Program-made: the position numbers and the translations under genes | Notes under the pieces: generated by a model | Told to the model about the DNA's origin: nothing | Database searches by the model: none | What the model saw: only the letters and a program-made list of their open reading frames with translations | Origin: Moraxella pluranimalium | GTDB lineage: Bacteria > Pseudomonadota > Gammaproteobacteria > Pseudomonadales > Moraxellaceae | Direction: 5' to 3' | Assembly: GCF_002014825.1 (NCBI RefSeq) | Contig: NZ_MUYU01000012.1 | Coordinates: 70,152 to 134,151 of the forward strand | DNA: 64,000 bases | Shown here: one piece after another, positions 56,001 through 64,000 of the stretch | How positions within the stretch are numbered: position 1 is the stretch's first letter | How the letters are laid out: each line of letters starts with the position of its first letter

Positions 56001-58482
56001 CAATCTTGCCAATTGGCGTGCTTAAATCTTGATGTAACTGACTTGCTGTGATTTGACCTGTCAAAAGCTCAAGCACTTTATCAGCTTGTGCTTCGGTCGT
56101 GCCACTTGTCCAATCCGTCCAGTCCGACACATTGCCGAGCTTATCGACGATACGGGCACGGTAAAATTGGCGTAAGTTGCCTTGTAAGCCATTGACTGTA
56201 TGTTTGTCCGTTGGGTAGGCAAATGTGCCAAGCGTGGCGATATTGCTACGGCTGTCAGGTGATACTTGGATTTCGGTGTAAGCCGTGTCATCACTGCCTG
56301 CATTAAATGACCAAGCCAACTCCATGCCAAATAGCTTGCCTGTGGCGGTAATGCGTGCAGGGCGTGGCGGTTTGCCGACTTTACCTGTGATTTGCGTAAG
56401 TTGGCTAGTCGTGGCTAGGCTCTCGTTGTCGAATGCGTCAATCGCTTGCACTTCGGCGATATAATTGCCGCTATACACACCATCAATATCCACCGACTGA
56501 CCGCTGATTTTGGCGATAGTCTGCCAGTTACCATCGTCTTTACGCCAACGGACACGGTAAGCGACCGCCCCTTGCACCTGTGTCCAGTTAATCGTCATGG
56601 TTGTGACAGACTGATTTTGGTGCGTGCGTACAGACTGGCTGATAGTAACGCTTGACGGTGCGGTCACTGGTGTTGCTGTCAGTGCTGTGATTGGCGCAGG
56701 GGCAATCTGCGCACCGTAGTCGATGGCATCATATTTTTGGCGCTCGTATTGTAGCGCTGTGATGCTAAATGTCACATCGTCGTTTTGGGCAATGGTCAAG
56801 ATGCGAAATTGCATCAATTTTAAATCATCGCTAATCACCGCCCACACCGCATCATCATTGATGGTGAGTGCCTTATCGGTGGTGATGACTTGACCGTCCA
56901 CACGAGTGATTTTAGCCGTCTCTTTGCCAATCACAATGCTATCGCCAACTTTACCAGCCGTACGGTCAAGCGTGACAGTTTGGGCGTTGTGACTGACGAC
57001 ACGACCACTGATGGCACGCCCTGCAAAGACATTGTCAGCGATATTAATGATTTGCCCGACTTGTGGGATAAAGCCTTGCAAGCCTGTTTTAAAGCTGACG
57101 GTACGTGTCTCTAGCTGCTCAGATTTGAGTGCCCATAGTCCTGCACGCTGTGCTTGGGCTTGGCTGGTACAGCCAAAGACCGAGATGTCAAGCATACGGA
57201 TGCCGTATTTGGCGATACCTTGCTCATCTCGGATGAGCTCGTACTCAGTCTTATAATCGTTGTCGGGATTATCCCACGCCGCCTTGACAACAGTGTGGCG
57301 GTCTCGTTGGCGTGTACCTGTATAACTCAACTCACCGCCGACGATATTAGCAGGGCTAAAGGTATAAACAGGGTCTTTTGGCGTGTCGCTATCGACGATG
57401 ACCTGCGTGCCATCCCAGTACGACAAGCCACGAAATACGCTTGCAATGTTTTGGATGACTTTATAAGCATCGTCATCTTTTTGGATATAGACATTGATGG
57501 CAAAGCGTGGCTCCCTGCCGCCTTTGCCATCATCGACAGGCTCATCACAGTATTGCCCAATCTGATACAAACGCCATTTATCGACCATATTTGACAATCG
57601 CTCACCAAGCCCATAACGCTTATGCGTGCAGATGTCGTACAGCACCCATGCAGGGTTGTTGCTATAAGCAAGCTTAAAAGTACCATCCCATAGCCCTGTA
57701 TAAGTGCGTGCAACAGGGTCATAGTTAGTAGGCACTTTGATTAGCTTACCTTTTAGACGCACGGCAATCTTGGCAATGTTGCTAAAGGTGGTCGCATCAT
57801 AAGTCAAGCCAAGTAGTGCCGTGGCTGGATAGCGTAGCTTGGCATCGATAATCTCAGTGATGGCATCAATGCTGACTGTATCAGCAATCAAATCACTGTC
57901 ACGATTGGGCGTGATGCGACGCACACGGATTGTCCAGTTTTTTGATGCCTTTGGCAACTCAATGCGGTGCGATTTTTTAAAGCCCTGTGATGCCTTGCCA
58001 CGCACGGTATTTGACAGCACTTGATTAAATGCACCGCCATCGGTTTGTACATCGATGGCATAGCTGATGGCATAGCCTGTAATATCGCCGTTGTCTTTTT
58101 GCTCTCGTAGGGCGTTAAAATTTAGGCGTAGGCGTACCGCTGATAGGCTTGTGTTATTGATGGCTTGCACATAGGGCTTATCATGGCGTAGCTCAACACC
58201 GACATTACGCTCATTTTCGACCGCCGAAAAGCCTGCGATATGCTCTTGGTCAAGCGTGCCTGTGCGAAAATCCCATGTCACGCCGTCAAAGTTAGCTTGT
58301 CCGTTGTCATTGACAATCGGTGTGCCGTCCAAGCGGATTGACTTACCGCCATCGGCTAAGCCTGCAATTTCACCTTCTGCCAAGCCATACAAGCCCCTAA
58401 AATAACTTGTCGATACCAAATCATCTTTGGCGATTTTTGGTTTTTGTTGCTGATTTTGACCTTTTTTAGCACCGTAAATCAT
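53059..58482 (-). CDS. J: Tail tip / host specificity protein J
   Basis: 1807 residues. The first 600 or so match the lambda gpJ core (GLYGLAEGEIAGLADGGKSIRLDGTPI, and a later RQRDRHTVVKAAWDNP). Two fibronectin type III-like domains follow (about 630-720 and 730-810). Then comes a long coiled-coil region with repeated heptad-like modules (LDTAYKSADT, ARADGDTALSSRIDSL), interrupted by two beta-rich, carbohydrate-binding-like domains (around NLVGNVTRGQFWYVQT and GGRNLILGSQVSRT). The C-terminus (RANKFYVASP ... RVRLGLW) is the DUF1983-type tip. It is considerably longer than lambda J (1132), mainly by the repeats. Confidence 0.9.
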   Translation of the reverse strand: MIYGAKKGQNQQQKPKIAKDDLVSTSYFRGLYGLAEGEIAGLADGGKSIRLDGTPIVNDNGQANFDGVTWDFRTGTLDQEHIAGFSAVENERNVGVELRHDKPYVQAINNTSLSAVRLRLNFNALREQKDNGDITGYAISYAIDVQTDGGAFNQVLSNTVRGKASQGFKKSHRIELPKASKNWTIRVRRITPNRDSDLIADTVSIDAITEIIDAKLRYPATALLGLTYDATTFSNIAKIAVRLKGKLIKVPTNYDPVARTYTGLWDGTFKLAYSNNPAWVLYDICTHKRYGLGERLSNMVDKWRLYQIGQYCDEPVDDGKGGREPRFAINVYIQKDDDAYKVIQNIASVFRGLSYWDGTQVIVDSDTPKDPVYTFSPANIVGGELSYTGTRQRDRHTVVKAAWDNPDNDYKTEYELIRDEQGIAKYGIRMLDISVFGCTSQAQAQRAGLWALKSEQLETRTVSFKTGLQGFIPQVGQIINIADNVFAGRAISGRVVSHNAQTVTLDRTAGKVGDSIVIGKETAKITRVDGQVITTDKALTINDDAVWAVISDDLKLMQFRILTIAQNDDVTFSITALQYERQKYDAIDYGAQIAPAPITALTATPVTAPSSVTISQSVRTHQNQSVTTMTINWTQVQGAVAYRVRWRKDDGNWQTIAKISGQSVDIDGVYSGNYIAEVQAIDAFDNESLATTSQLTQITGKVGKPPRPARITATGKLFGMELAWSFNAGSDDTAYTEIQVSPDSRSNIATLGTFAYPTDKHTVNGLQGNLRQFYRARIVDKLGNVSDWTDWTSGTTEAQADKVLELLTGQITASQLHQDLSTPIGKIGGIESSLQQAISSTASNLDTLNRSISDANSRITQAQSELDSAVSEIGTNKVNIANAIRDISALQSADSQINTQINGLQSNYNSLSASISAINTTIARDKESLTQQINQAQATADNTASQLSSVQQALASETQARTTAIDALSARLSNSGNLVGNVTRGQFWYVQTNAPANHNQYSLTDFIAIKPNTNYVIQATNGTLRYLHIAYFNATRQLITSQVAVGATAQSHYQLKHATASFIRFSWQHTMTDGVVMTQSDAFASIDSVRDAMTTADSALSRRIDTLDASYKQADTALNSSITAEQQARTTADNALSQRITALDTAYKSADTQTNAKIATLEQSLTDKDSAMSRRVDTLQASYNTLNSTKASVASLTAEQKARADGDTALSSRIDSLTSDYNSNKASVASQLKTLSDKDTATARQITSLQANVTTAQNTANTASGKADTATTKADNAQATANNALSRANTANSAITTEQTARADGDTALGQRISAIDTAYKQADTATNAKLAQAEKTISDNNTALSQRISALDSAYKKSDTDITARLAREETTRASGDNANAQAISNLRSTVNGINGRVGTSESKIATLERTTSDTNQALATAQSQLNARLDNLKIGGRNLILGSQVSRTAHGTTALNVSQNIDFGNVTHLVLSCDVRFANAQRATTQGAKWFRIGAEIRCVWTDGTSNWYGAWQSNVANGTSFDGRVEYKIATPTGKTLRAIDGVKIQIWDIAGENMLVKNPKLELGTIATDWTPAPEDVNVDLSPYATNASLNEFKRAEAQANNALSQRIDSLNTSLGTKANAAALNDLSTKVNQVDGKIAAEAKKISTLQTTVNGQTASIQQHSQSINGLSAQWTLKAESNGIVSGIGLASSNGVSDFAVRANKFYVASPTGTTKTPLFSVLTTPTTVGGVSVPAGVYLSSAYIQNGSIDIAKINKASIQSLSALSANIGHFKSAETGKRLEIKDGVLLVYDENNRLRVRLGLW

Positions 58483-58486
58483 AGTA

Positions 58487-59131
58487 TTACCCCATTGGTA
58501 CTGTAAACTCTTTGCCTAGCAATTTGAGTGTTTTGACGGGCGTTGTCCCTGCGATTTGCTCGTCATCTACGCTGATGCCTGCACTGACGATAAAGCCACC
58601 AACATCACGCTCGCCGTACAGGATTGGCACGGGATTGCCTTGTGCGACCGTCGTGACAGCACCGCCAAAGCCTTTGTTTGGCCTGTTGCCGTCATCGTTT
58701 TGATTGTCCACTGTTGGCGTTGGCATCAGTAAGCTTGCCACACCGCCCATCAGCATACCCGCACCCGCCGCAATCAAAGCAACGTTCATGCCTGACGCCA
58801 TACCCACGCCAATCAGTACAACGCCTGCGATGATTTGTAGCCATGCCATCGTCTTACCGCCCGAGCCAATCGCACGGGGCACGATGTGGATATGGCTTGC
58901 CGTCGTGGTATCGTCTAGCTGATTTTCGCTGATGTTGGTGCGTGCGTTACGCTTTTTGCCATTAAAGACAGCAAAGCGATAACCCAGTTTTTCGCTCTCT
59001 GCCAAAAATTGCCGAAACGCAGGGATTTGACAGCCGATGGCATGGCAAGCTTCAGATGCACTTTGTACATCCAGCTTAAAAAATCGCCCAAACTTTTTGC
59101 GTAAAATCCCATGTAATTCAATCGTTTTCAT
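58487..59131 (-). CDS. Tail assembly protein I
   Basis: 214 residues. N-terminal TGS-like region (IELHGILRKKFGRFFKLDVQSASEACHAIG) and a glycine-rich hydrophobic middle (LQIIAGVVLIGVGMASG), as in lambda gpI. Overlaps K by 14 bp and is followed 4 bp later by J. Confidence 0.87.
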   Translation of the reverse strand: MKTIELHGILRKKFGRFFKLDVQSASEACHAIGCQIPAFRQFLAESEKLGYRFAVFNGKKRNARTNISENQLDDTTTASHIHIVPRAIGSGGKTMAWLQIIAGVVLIGVGMASGMNVALIAAGAGMLMGGVASLLMPTPTVDNQNDDGNRPNKGFGGAVTTVAQGNPVPILYGERDVGGFIVSAGISVDDEQIAGTTPVKTLKLLGKEFTVPMG

Positions 59132-59909
59132 GCTTGTATCTCACTATCATTGCTGTGCGTTTTTGCCAACTCTCACCGTATATCTCACGCACACTAAGCC
59201 GTCCATGTGGGTGATGCAGTACCAAGTTATTACCGATGACTTTTGGGGCGTTTTCGCTGGTCAATTTGCCATCACCCAAATAAATCAAGGCATGATTGAC
59301 ATGATGCGTACGTCCAACACGGCACAAGATAACATCATGCTTTTGTAAGTCATGCACCTGCTCAAAGCCTGCTTTGCCAAAGTTTTGCTCATACAATGGC
59401 TCATGATTGGCATCTTCCCACCAGCTATCAATGCGCTCAAAGTCAGGTAGGCTAATGCCAAGCTCACGGCTATAATAATCACGCACCAAGCTATAACAAT
59501 CCTGCGTGCCGTGATAGTACTCACGACCGATTAAGGGTGCTTGATAGGCTTTGGGGCGGTGGCTTTTGATGTTGCAGTACTTTTCGCCATCGCTATGCAC
59601 GCCCAAGCCCACAATCACCCAATCCACGCCATGTAGCCCCATCTGCACTCGGTCAATCTCTGATGGCTCGGCACTGCCATTGGGGTGACTGTGTACGATG
59701 GCTGTAATGCCAAAATTAAACTCAAATTCGGCATATTCGGCAGGGTCAATCTCAAAACTATGCGCAGGGTCAGGGCTGATATTGTCCATACGCACATAAT
59801 CAAGCTCGCCATCAAAAGTGTTTTGCACAATCAAGCCACAACACTCATGCGGATAAGTTGCCCATGCGTGCTCAGTGATGGCGTTTTTGAGTGATTTTGT
59901 TAATTTCAT
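59118..59909 (-). CDS. Tail assembly protein K (JAMM + NlpC/P60)
   Basis: 263 residues. N-terminal MPN/JAMM metal motif (AIVHSHPNGSAEPSEID) and a C-terminal NlpC/P60 peptidase with the cysteine in GTQDCYSLVRDYY and histidine in HHVNHALIYLG. This is the lambda gpK layout, thought to act in tail tip assembly and cell-wall penetration. Confidence 0.9.
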   Translation of the reverse strand: MKLTKSLKNAITEHAWATYPHECCGLIVQNTFDGELDYVRMDNISPDPAHSFEIDPAEYAEFEFNFGITAIVHSHPNGSAEPSEIDRVQMGLHGVDWVIVGLGVHSDGEKYCNIKSHRPKAYQAPLIGREYYHGTQDCYSLVRDYYSRELGISLPDFERIDSWWEDANHEPLYEQNFGKAGFEQVHDLQKHDVILCRVGRTHHVNHALIYLGDGKLTSENAPKVIGNNLVLHHPHGRLSVREIYGESWQKRTAMIVRYKHEND

Positions 59910-59912
59910 AAA

Positions 59913-60578
59913 TTATCCAATTAGACTCGACGCAGGAAAACCGCCGAAGCTACCGACATTGTCACGGGCTTGGCACTCATGCAATGCACCACCGCACGCA
60001 TCTTGTGATGGGTCATCAGTAGGCTTACCGCCAACGCTAAACATAGCAGTGCCCAGATAGCCACATTCTTCCATGCGATAACGCCCACACACCGCCCAAT
60101 GACAATAATTGGTGATTTGGCGTACAGGGATTTTAAGCCCTTCAAAATCGACTGGATTTGATAGCTCAAATGTCGTCGTGGCGTTGGTTTCAGCGGTTTT
60201 TTGCTCGATGTACCAGTGTTGCACTTTGTAATTTTGCTCGTCAGTGCTGTTTAGATATTCTGCTAGGGTGTGGATAACTTTTAGCTTAGCGCCCGCAAAG
60301 TCATCAAATCGCAGACACAGCACACGCAACGCCTGCGACACACCGCCGATATCGTTATGTATCACAAGCGTTGGGCTGGATGCTTTGCCATCCGAGCGCA
60401 TCTCTAGCCCATCAGCTTTGATGCTGATAGGCTGATACTCATTGCCTTGCCAAGTAATCGCACCGTCATTGTGCCCGTGGAAGCGGTAAATCTCACCGCC
60501 CAGCCGTCGGGCATCGAGCTCGTACAGGGTGATAAAGCCCTGTACGGTGTTTTGTTCGACTTTGGTATTAAAGGTCAT
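59913..60578 (-). CDS. Minor tail protein L
   Basis: 221 residues, lambda gpL-like: N-terminal ELDARRLGGEIYRFHGHND and a C-terminal cysteine cluster (CGRYRMEECGYLG ... CGGALHECQARDNVGSFGGFP) expected to hold an Fe-S cluster as in gpL. Overlaps the upstream gene by four bases (ATGA). Confidence 0.9.
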   Translation of the reverse strand: MTFNTKVEQNTVQGFITLYELDARRLGGEIYRFHGHNDGAITWQGNEYQPISIKADGLEMRSDGKASSPTLVIHNDIGGVSQALRVLCLRFDDFAGAKLKVIHTLAEYLNSTDEQNYKVQHWYIEQKTAETNATTTFELSNPVDFEGLKIPVRQITNYCHWAVCGRYRMEECGYLGTAMFSVGGKPTDDPSQDACGGALHECQARDNVGSFGGFPASSLIG

Positions 60579-60979
60579 ACGCTTTCTTCAGCTTGTGTTT
60601 TGAGTGTTGCATCAGCAGTTTTGCACAATACGCCGTACTCGCCATCGCGATACACGACGGCAAAGGCGGTGATGGTGCGTGCATTGTCCCAGCCTTTGAG
60701 CTGTTGGGTTTGCTGATTCGCCCAGCCGATCAGCTCACTGCGGAACACGCTGACACGGTTACGGCGTAATAAGCCGTTGTTTTCTTCGTTATTCGTGATT
60801 TCAAAGCCGTCGTCTTCGGGGTAATAGACGATTTCGATATGACTGGCTTTTTCACCATAGACGCCGACCCACTCTCCGACTTTATTGATAAAGTTTGTGA
60901 TTAGGTTGGCTTCATCACGGCTAAGCAATTGCACTTGTACGCTTTCGCTTTCGGTTTCGATGGTTGCTACATCATTCAT
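60575..60979 (-). CDS. Unknown protein between tail genes M and L (probable moron)
   Basis: 134 residues, acidic, no signal or membrane segment; mostly alternating strands and helices with IEIVYYPEDDGFEIT. No family recognised. The ATG at 60979 has GGAG seven bases before it. In lambda M and L are adjacent, so this gene is extra. A strong terminator precedes it and it is coupled to L by ATGA overlap. Confidence 0.7.
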   Translation of the reverse strand: MNDVATIETESESVQVQLLSRDEANLITNFINKVGEWVGVYGEKASHIEIVYYPEDDGFEITNNEENNGLLRRNRVSVFRSELIGWANQQTQQLKGWDNARTITAFAVVYRDGEYGVLCKTADATLKTQAEESV

Positions 60980-60995
60980 AAGATACTCCAAATAA

Positions 60996-61023
60996 AAAAA
61001 GCCATTGATTATCAAGGGCTTGT
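60996..61023 (-). terminator. Terminator between tail genes M and the inserted gene
   Basis: Minus strand: AAGCC...GGCTT outer stem with TTGAT/ATCAA inner stem, followed by T7. The stop codon of M lies just ahead. Confidence 0.75.
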
Positions 61024-61025
61024 GG

Positions 61026-61367
61026 TTAAAAAGCTTGTTCAAATTTTAGCGAAATTTGCCAAAAGTTACCTTTACGCTGACTGACTTGGTAGCCAGCGCA
61101 AGTGTATTTGGCGGTGATGCCGTGCGGGTCAGTCCACCAAAAAGGGCGTACACCGCCGTGCTCATCAATAAAGTCCATAATGGGCTTAATCATCGTCTGA
61201 TAGTCGCCCGTTTTGGTGCCGCTCCAGTCTTTGCGCTTATTATTGATGCCGTGGCTGACACGCTGGGCGTAGCCATCGCCAAACTGCGTCTTGGTCACAT
61301 GGTGCGCCACATCAGCGGATGCGCCCATATTCATGCGCCATCCAAAGGTCTTGAGATTAGACGCCAT
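61026..61367 (-). CDS. Minor tail protein M
   Basis: 113 residues, lambda gpM-like: TKTQFGDGYAQRVSHGINN, then FIDEHGGVRPFWWTDPHG and CAGYQVSQRKGNFWQISLKFEQ. Overlaps the tape measure gene by 11 bp. Tail tip component. Confidence 0.9.
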   Translation of the reverse strand: MASNLKTFGWRMNMGASADVAHHVTKTQFGDGYAQRVSHGINNKRKDWSGTKTGDYQTMIKPIMDFIDEHGGVRPFWWTDPHGITAKYTCAGYQVSQRKGNFWQISLKFEQAF

Positions 61368-64000
61368 AGAGCATACCCCCTTGTCGTTTTTCGCGCATCA
61401 GTTCTTGTTGCACGGTGGTCTTGATGATGTCGCCCAGTCGTTTGCCAAAGGCATGGTCGCTGGTCACATCACCGCCGTTGCTATCTACTGATACATTGAC
61501 GCTGATATTATTGACCGTACCGCCATTGCCCATGCTGTCTAGCTTGGCATCAAGGGCTTTGGCGGTGTGCTTTGGTAGCACTCGTTCGCCTTTTTCGAGA
61601 TTCCAAGTGCCGGATTTCGGCACGCTCATGATGCCGTCATGGGCTTGGCCGGTTAGGCTTCCAATGGCTTCGCTGGCAATCAATCCTACCGATGCATAGC
61701 CAGCGGCACGCACGGCGGTTGCTGCAGGCACACCCATAATCAGGCCACCTTCGGCAAGTGCTTTGGTTGCTGCAAGTTCGGTATTGATGACAGCTTGACT
61801 GATGGCAATGATTTTTTGACCAGCAAACATAATTTTGGCAGCGGTGGATTGTTCGCCATAGGCGTTTTTGACGATTTCCGTCATCTTATCCCACACGCCA
61901 GATGCCAAGCCTACCGCTTGCTGCTGCAATCCCAAGCGCTCATTGTAGTTTTTAATCTCAAGGTCAAGCACCTTAGCGAAATGCTCTTCGAACAAAGCTT
62001 GCTTTACAGCGGTTGCAGCACCGATGGTATCGCCAATTTGTTGCTCATAGCTGGTTACAATGGCTAATTTTTCGTCATATTCACGCTTTAGTCTTTGAGC
62101 GTCGGTCTCAAATGTATAATTTTTTTGCAGATTGGTAAAATCATTAACCGCATCAGTCTTTTGTTGGTTGCCGACCAAGTGATTGATTTGTTCTTGATTA
62201 AAGCCTTGCACCGCCAAATCATATCGCATTGCTGCATACTTATCGGCGGTTTGGGTGGCCAAGTACAAATGACGCTCTAATGCATCATTTGACTTCTTGA
62301 TTTCAGCATCTAGCTTAAGCTGTGACTCAGCCGCTTCAAGCTGTCTAAGCGCATTGATCACGCCAATCACTTGCTTTTCAGTCAGATTGCTACCTTTTTC
62401 GACATCATACAAGAACTCTTGCAATTTGCTGTTATTGCCCATCAGTGCGATTTGTCGGTTAATATCAGCAAGTTTGCTATTGTATTCGTCAAGTCCCTTG
62501 AGCTGATTGGCAAGGTCAAGCTCTTGTTGTTTTCTATCAAACAATGGCTGCAGTGCGGCTTGGTTGGCTGGGTCGCCATATTTGCCACTAATGACATCGA
62601 CCGTAAACTCGGCGTTTGGGTCACCTTGTAGCTTAAGCTTATTAACCAAAATGCTGCGGTCAAGTGATTTGATTTCGTCATCAAAAGCTTTTTTGGTATC
62701 TTCAGCCAATTTCTTGGCTTCTTTGGCGGCCAATGGTGCTTTGGCTGCAACACCCAGGGCAAGACCTTCGGACACCCATTCACCGATTTGTTTCATTACA
62801 CGGGACGGCGAATTGATGTCAAAAAAGCCTGTGACCGCATTTTTCATGCGGCTTGCCATCTCACGCACTTTTGCCACGGCACCTTCAATTTTGCTGCTGA
62901 TACCGTTAATCAAGCCCTGCACAATCTCAGAGCCCGCTTGACGCAGTCGTCCGCCAATGCTAGTGACGGCACTGACCATTTGGCTCATGGCATTGCGTGC
63001 GATACCGCCAAGCTGTGATAGGCCGCTTTGGATAGCGGTTTTGACACCGTTAATATCACCACGTACCAATGTCTTAATGACGTTAAACACGGTCGATACG
63101 ACGGTTTTTACAGCGTTAAAGCCTGCATTAAAAATAATCGCAAAGCCAGTTACACCGGCTGTCAATACTGCCTTGGCGCCATTGATACCGGCTGATACCG
63201 CCGCTTTTACGCCGTTCCAGACGCTTTGAGCCACACTTACCAAGCCATTCCAAGCACTGCTAAAAACGCTTGCAACGCTTGTGATAATTGGCTTAATGGC
63301 ATTGATGGCGGACTGTACAGCAGATTTGACGCTATTCCACACGCTCGATGCGACACCGACAATACCTTGCCACGCTGACGATACCGCTGATGACAAACCT
63401 TGCCATACCGCCACAACAGCGCTAAAGACTGTCTTGGCAACGGCGGTGACACCAGACCATGCCGCACTTGCAATAGTCGCAATACCGCTAAAGATACTGC
63501 CAATATTGGCGACCATCTCTTGTACAGGTGCTGGCATACCCGCAAGCCAATTGGCAAAGGCTTGTTTGATGGCGACCCATGCTGTATTGACACTGCTGAC
63601 AACGCTATCCCAAATCCCACCAAACCATGCGCCAACGCCGCTCCATACACCCTGAATCCATTGCCATGCTTGGCTTGCATACTCAGGGATGGCGTTCCAG
63701 ACTTCTGTTGCTTTAGCCTTGACCATATCCCAGTTGTTATACAGCCACACACCTGCTGCGACCAGTGCAGCAATCGCCGCAACCACCGCCACAACAGGCA
63801 AGCTAATCGCACCGATGGCCGTGCCCACAAGTCCTGCAATGGCAGTCAAACCACCCAATGCCGTCGTAACTAGCGGTACCGCCAAGCCAATTGCACCCAG
63901 TGCCGTGCCAAGCACAAGCACACCACCAACAATACCGGTGATGGCAGTGACCATTGTCGGATTTTCCTGGGCAAATTGCTTAATGCCATTGATGACCGGT
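61357..64000 (-). CDS. Tail tape measure protein (5' end beyond window)
   Basis: At least 880 residues; the frame stays open to the window end, so the N-terminus is missing. It has hydrophobic stretches (ITGIVGGVLVLGTALGAIGLAVPLV), repeating W-containing helical units (SVWNSVKSAVQSAINAIKPII, then VWNGVKAAVSAGINGAKA and similar) and a charged helical C-terminal half. This fits lambda gpH-type proteins that set tail length and cross the envelope during DNA entry. Start codons visible inside the window are internal. Confidence 0.88.
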   Translation of the reverse strand, partial: PVINGIKQFAQENPTMVTAITGIVGGVLVLGTALGAIGLAVPLVTTALGGLTAIAGLVGTAIGAISLPVVAVVAAIAALVAAGVWLYNNWDMVKAKATEVWNAIPEYASQAWQWIQGVWSGVGAWFGGIWDSVVSSVNTAWVAIKQAFANWLAGMPAPVQEMVANIGSIFSGIATIASAAWSGVTAVAKTVFSAVVAVWQGLSSAVSSAWQGIVGVASSVWNSVKSAVQSAINAIKPIITSVASVFSSAWNGLVSVAQSVWNGVKAAVSAGINGAKAVLTAGVTGFAIIFNAGFNAVKTVVSTVFNVIKTLVRGDINGVKTAIQSGLSQLGGIARNAMSQMVSAVTSIGGRLRQAGSEIVQGLINGISSKIEGAVAKVREMASRMKNAVTGFFDINSPSRVMKQIGEWVSEGLALGVAAKAPLAAKEAKKLAEDTKKAFDDEIKSLDRSILVNKLKLQGDPNAEFTVDVISGKYGDPANQAALQPLFDRKQQELDLANQLKGLDEYNSKLADINRQIALMGNNSKLQEFLYDVEKGSNLTEKQVIGVINALRQLEAAESQLKLDAEIKKSNDALERHLYLATQTADKYAAMRYDLAVQGFNQEQINHLVGNQQKTDAVNDFTNLQKNYTFETDAQRLKREYDEKLAIVTSYEQQIGDTIGAATAVKQALFEEHFAKVLDLEIKNYNERLGLQQQAVGLASGVWDKMTEIVKNAYGEQSTAAKIMFAGQKIIAISQAVINTELAATKALAEGGLIMGVPAATAVRAAGYASVGLIASEAIGSLTGQAHDGIMSVPKSGTWNLEKGERVLPKHTAKALDAKLDSMGNGGTVNNISVNVSVDSNGGDVTSDHAFGKRLGDIIKTTVQQELMREKRQGGMLYGV

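Overview
The window (GC in the mid-40s by eye) looks like a Moraxellaceae chromosome, most likely a Moraxella species. The assignment rests on protein character and synteny: a NadM-Nudix fusion, short-form HisG, an oxyR/ahpC/ahpF cluster, the ibaG-murA-hisGDC block, and the rimP-nusA-infB-rbfA-truB-rpsO-pnp block behind an initiator tRNA gene. No database search was possible, so genus-level identity is inference.

Bases 1-49,700 are chromosome. Regions: (a) 30-7904, housekeeping and metabolism (nfuA, nadM, murI, ETF-ubiquinone oxidoreductase, a DUF5672 protein, a small permease). (b) 7905-9523, an accessory patch with a 10-G tract inside a promoter and a gene bracketed by two nearly identical terminator copies. 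(c) 9524-13860, peroxide defence: ahpF, ahpC, oxyR, trxA. (d) 14088-18653, rluA-type synthase, phosphatase-like protein, SulP transporter, lipoprotein, bolA, M48 protease. (e) 18881-26420, phosphate regulon: a six-unit Pho-box array, pstSCAB, phoB, a PhoR with no membrane anchor, and ppx; no phoU is present. (f) tRNA-Gly, rho, an Ala-rich lipoprotein, fumarase. (g) 30991-36637, hisC-hisD-hisG-murA-ibaG and a BON lipoprotein. (h) 36687-39280, yraN, an RDD protein, rlmH, and an isochorismatase/AsnC pair bracketed by duplicated terminators. (i) 39356-49627, pnp, rpsO, an outer-membrane protein, truB, rbfA, infB, nusA, rimP, tRNA-fMet.

From about 49,715 to the end lies one end of a lambda-like siphophage prophage. 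Its boundary is a 22-bp remnant of a tRNA 3' end, probably tRNA-Leu, since leuU precedes metY in the equivalent E. coli locus. Late genes run on the minus strand from the tape measure protein (cut by the window end) through M, a probable moron, L, K, I, J, two related small tail-associated proteins, a holin-like protein and an endolysin.

The most interesting stretch is 49,936-51,110. A strong promoter with an operator-like palindrome drives three small unknown genes on the plus strand. Next to them are four 42-bp tandem units whose 26-27 bp core strongly resembles type I-C CRISPR repeats, with covarying hairpin stems but near-constant 15-bp linkers instead of spacers. I propose this as a candidate phage counter-defence locus: possible RNA anti-CRISPR repeat mimics plus a possible acr-like operon. 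This is a hypothesis from sequence pattern and context only.
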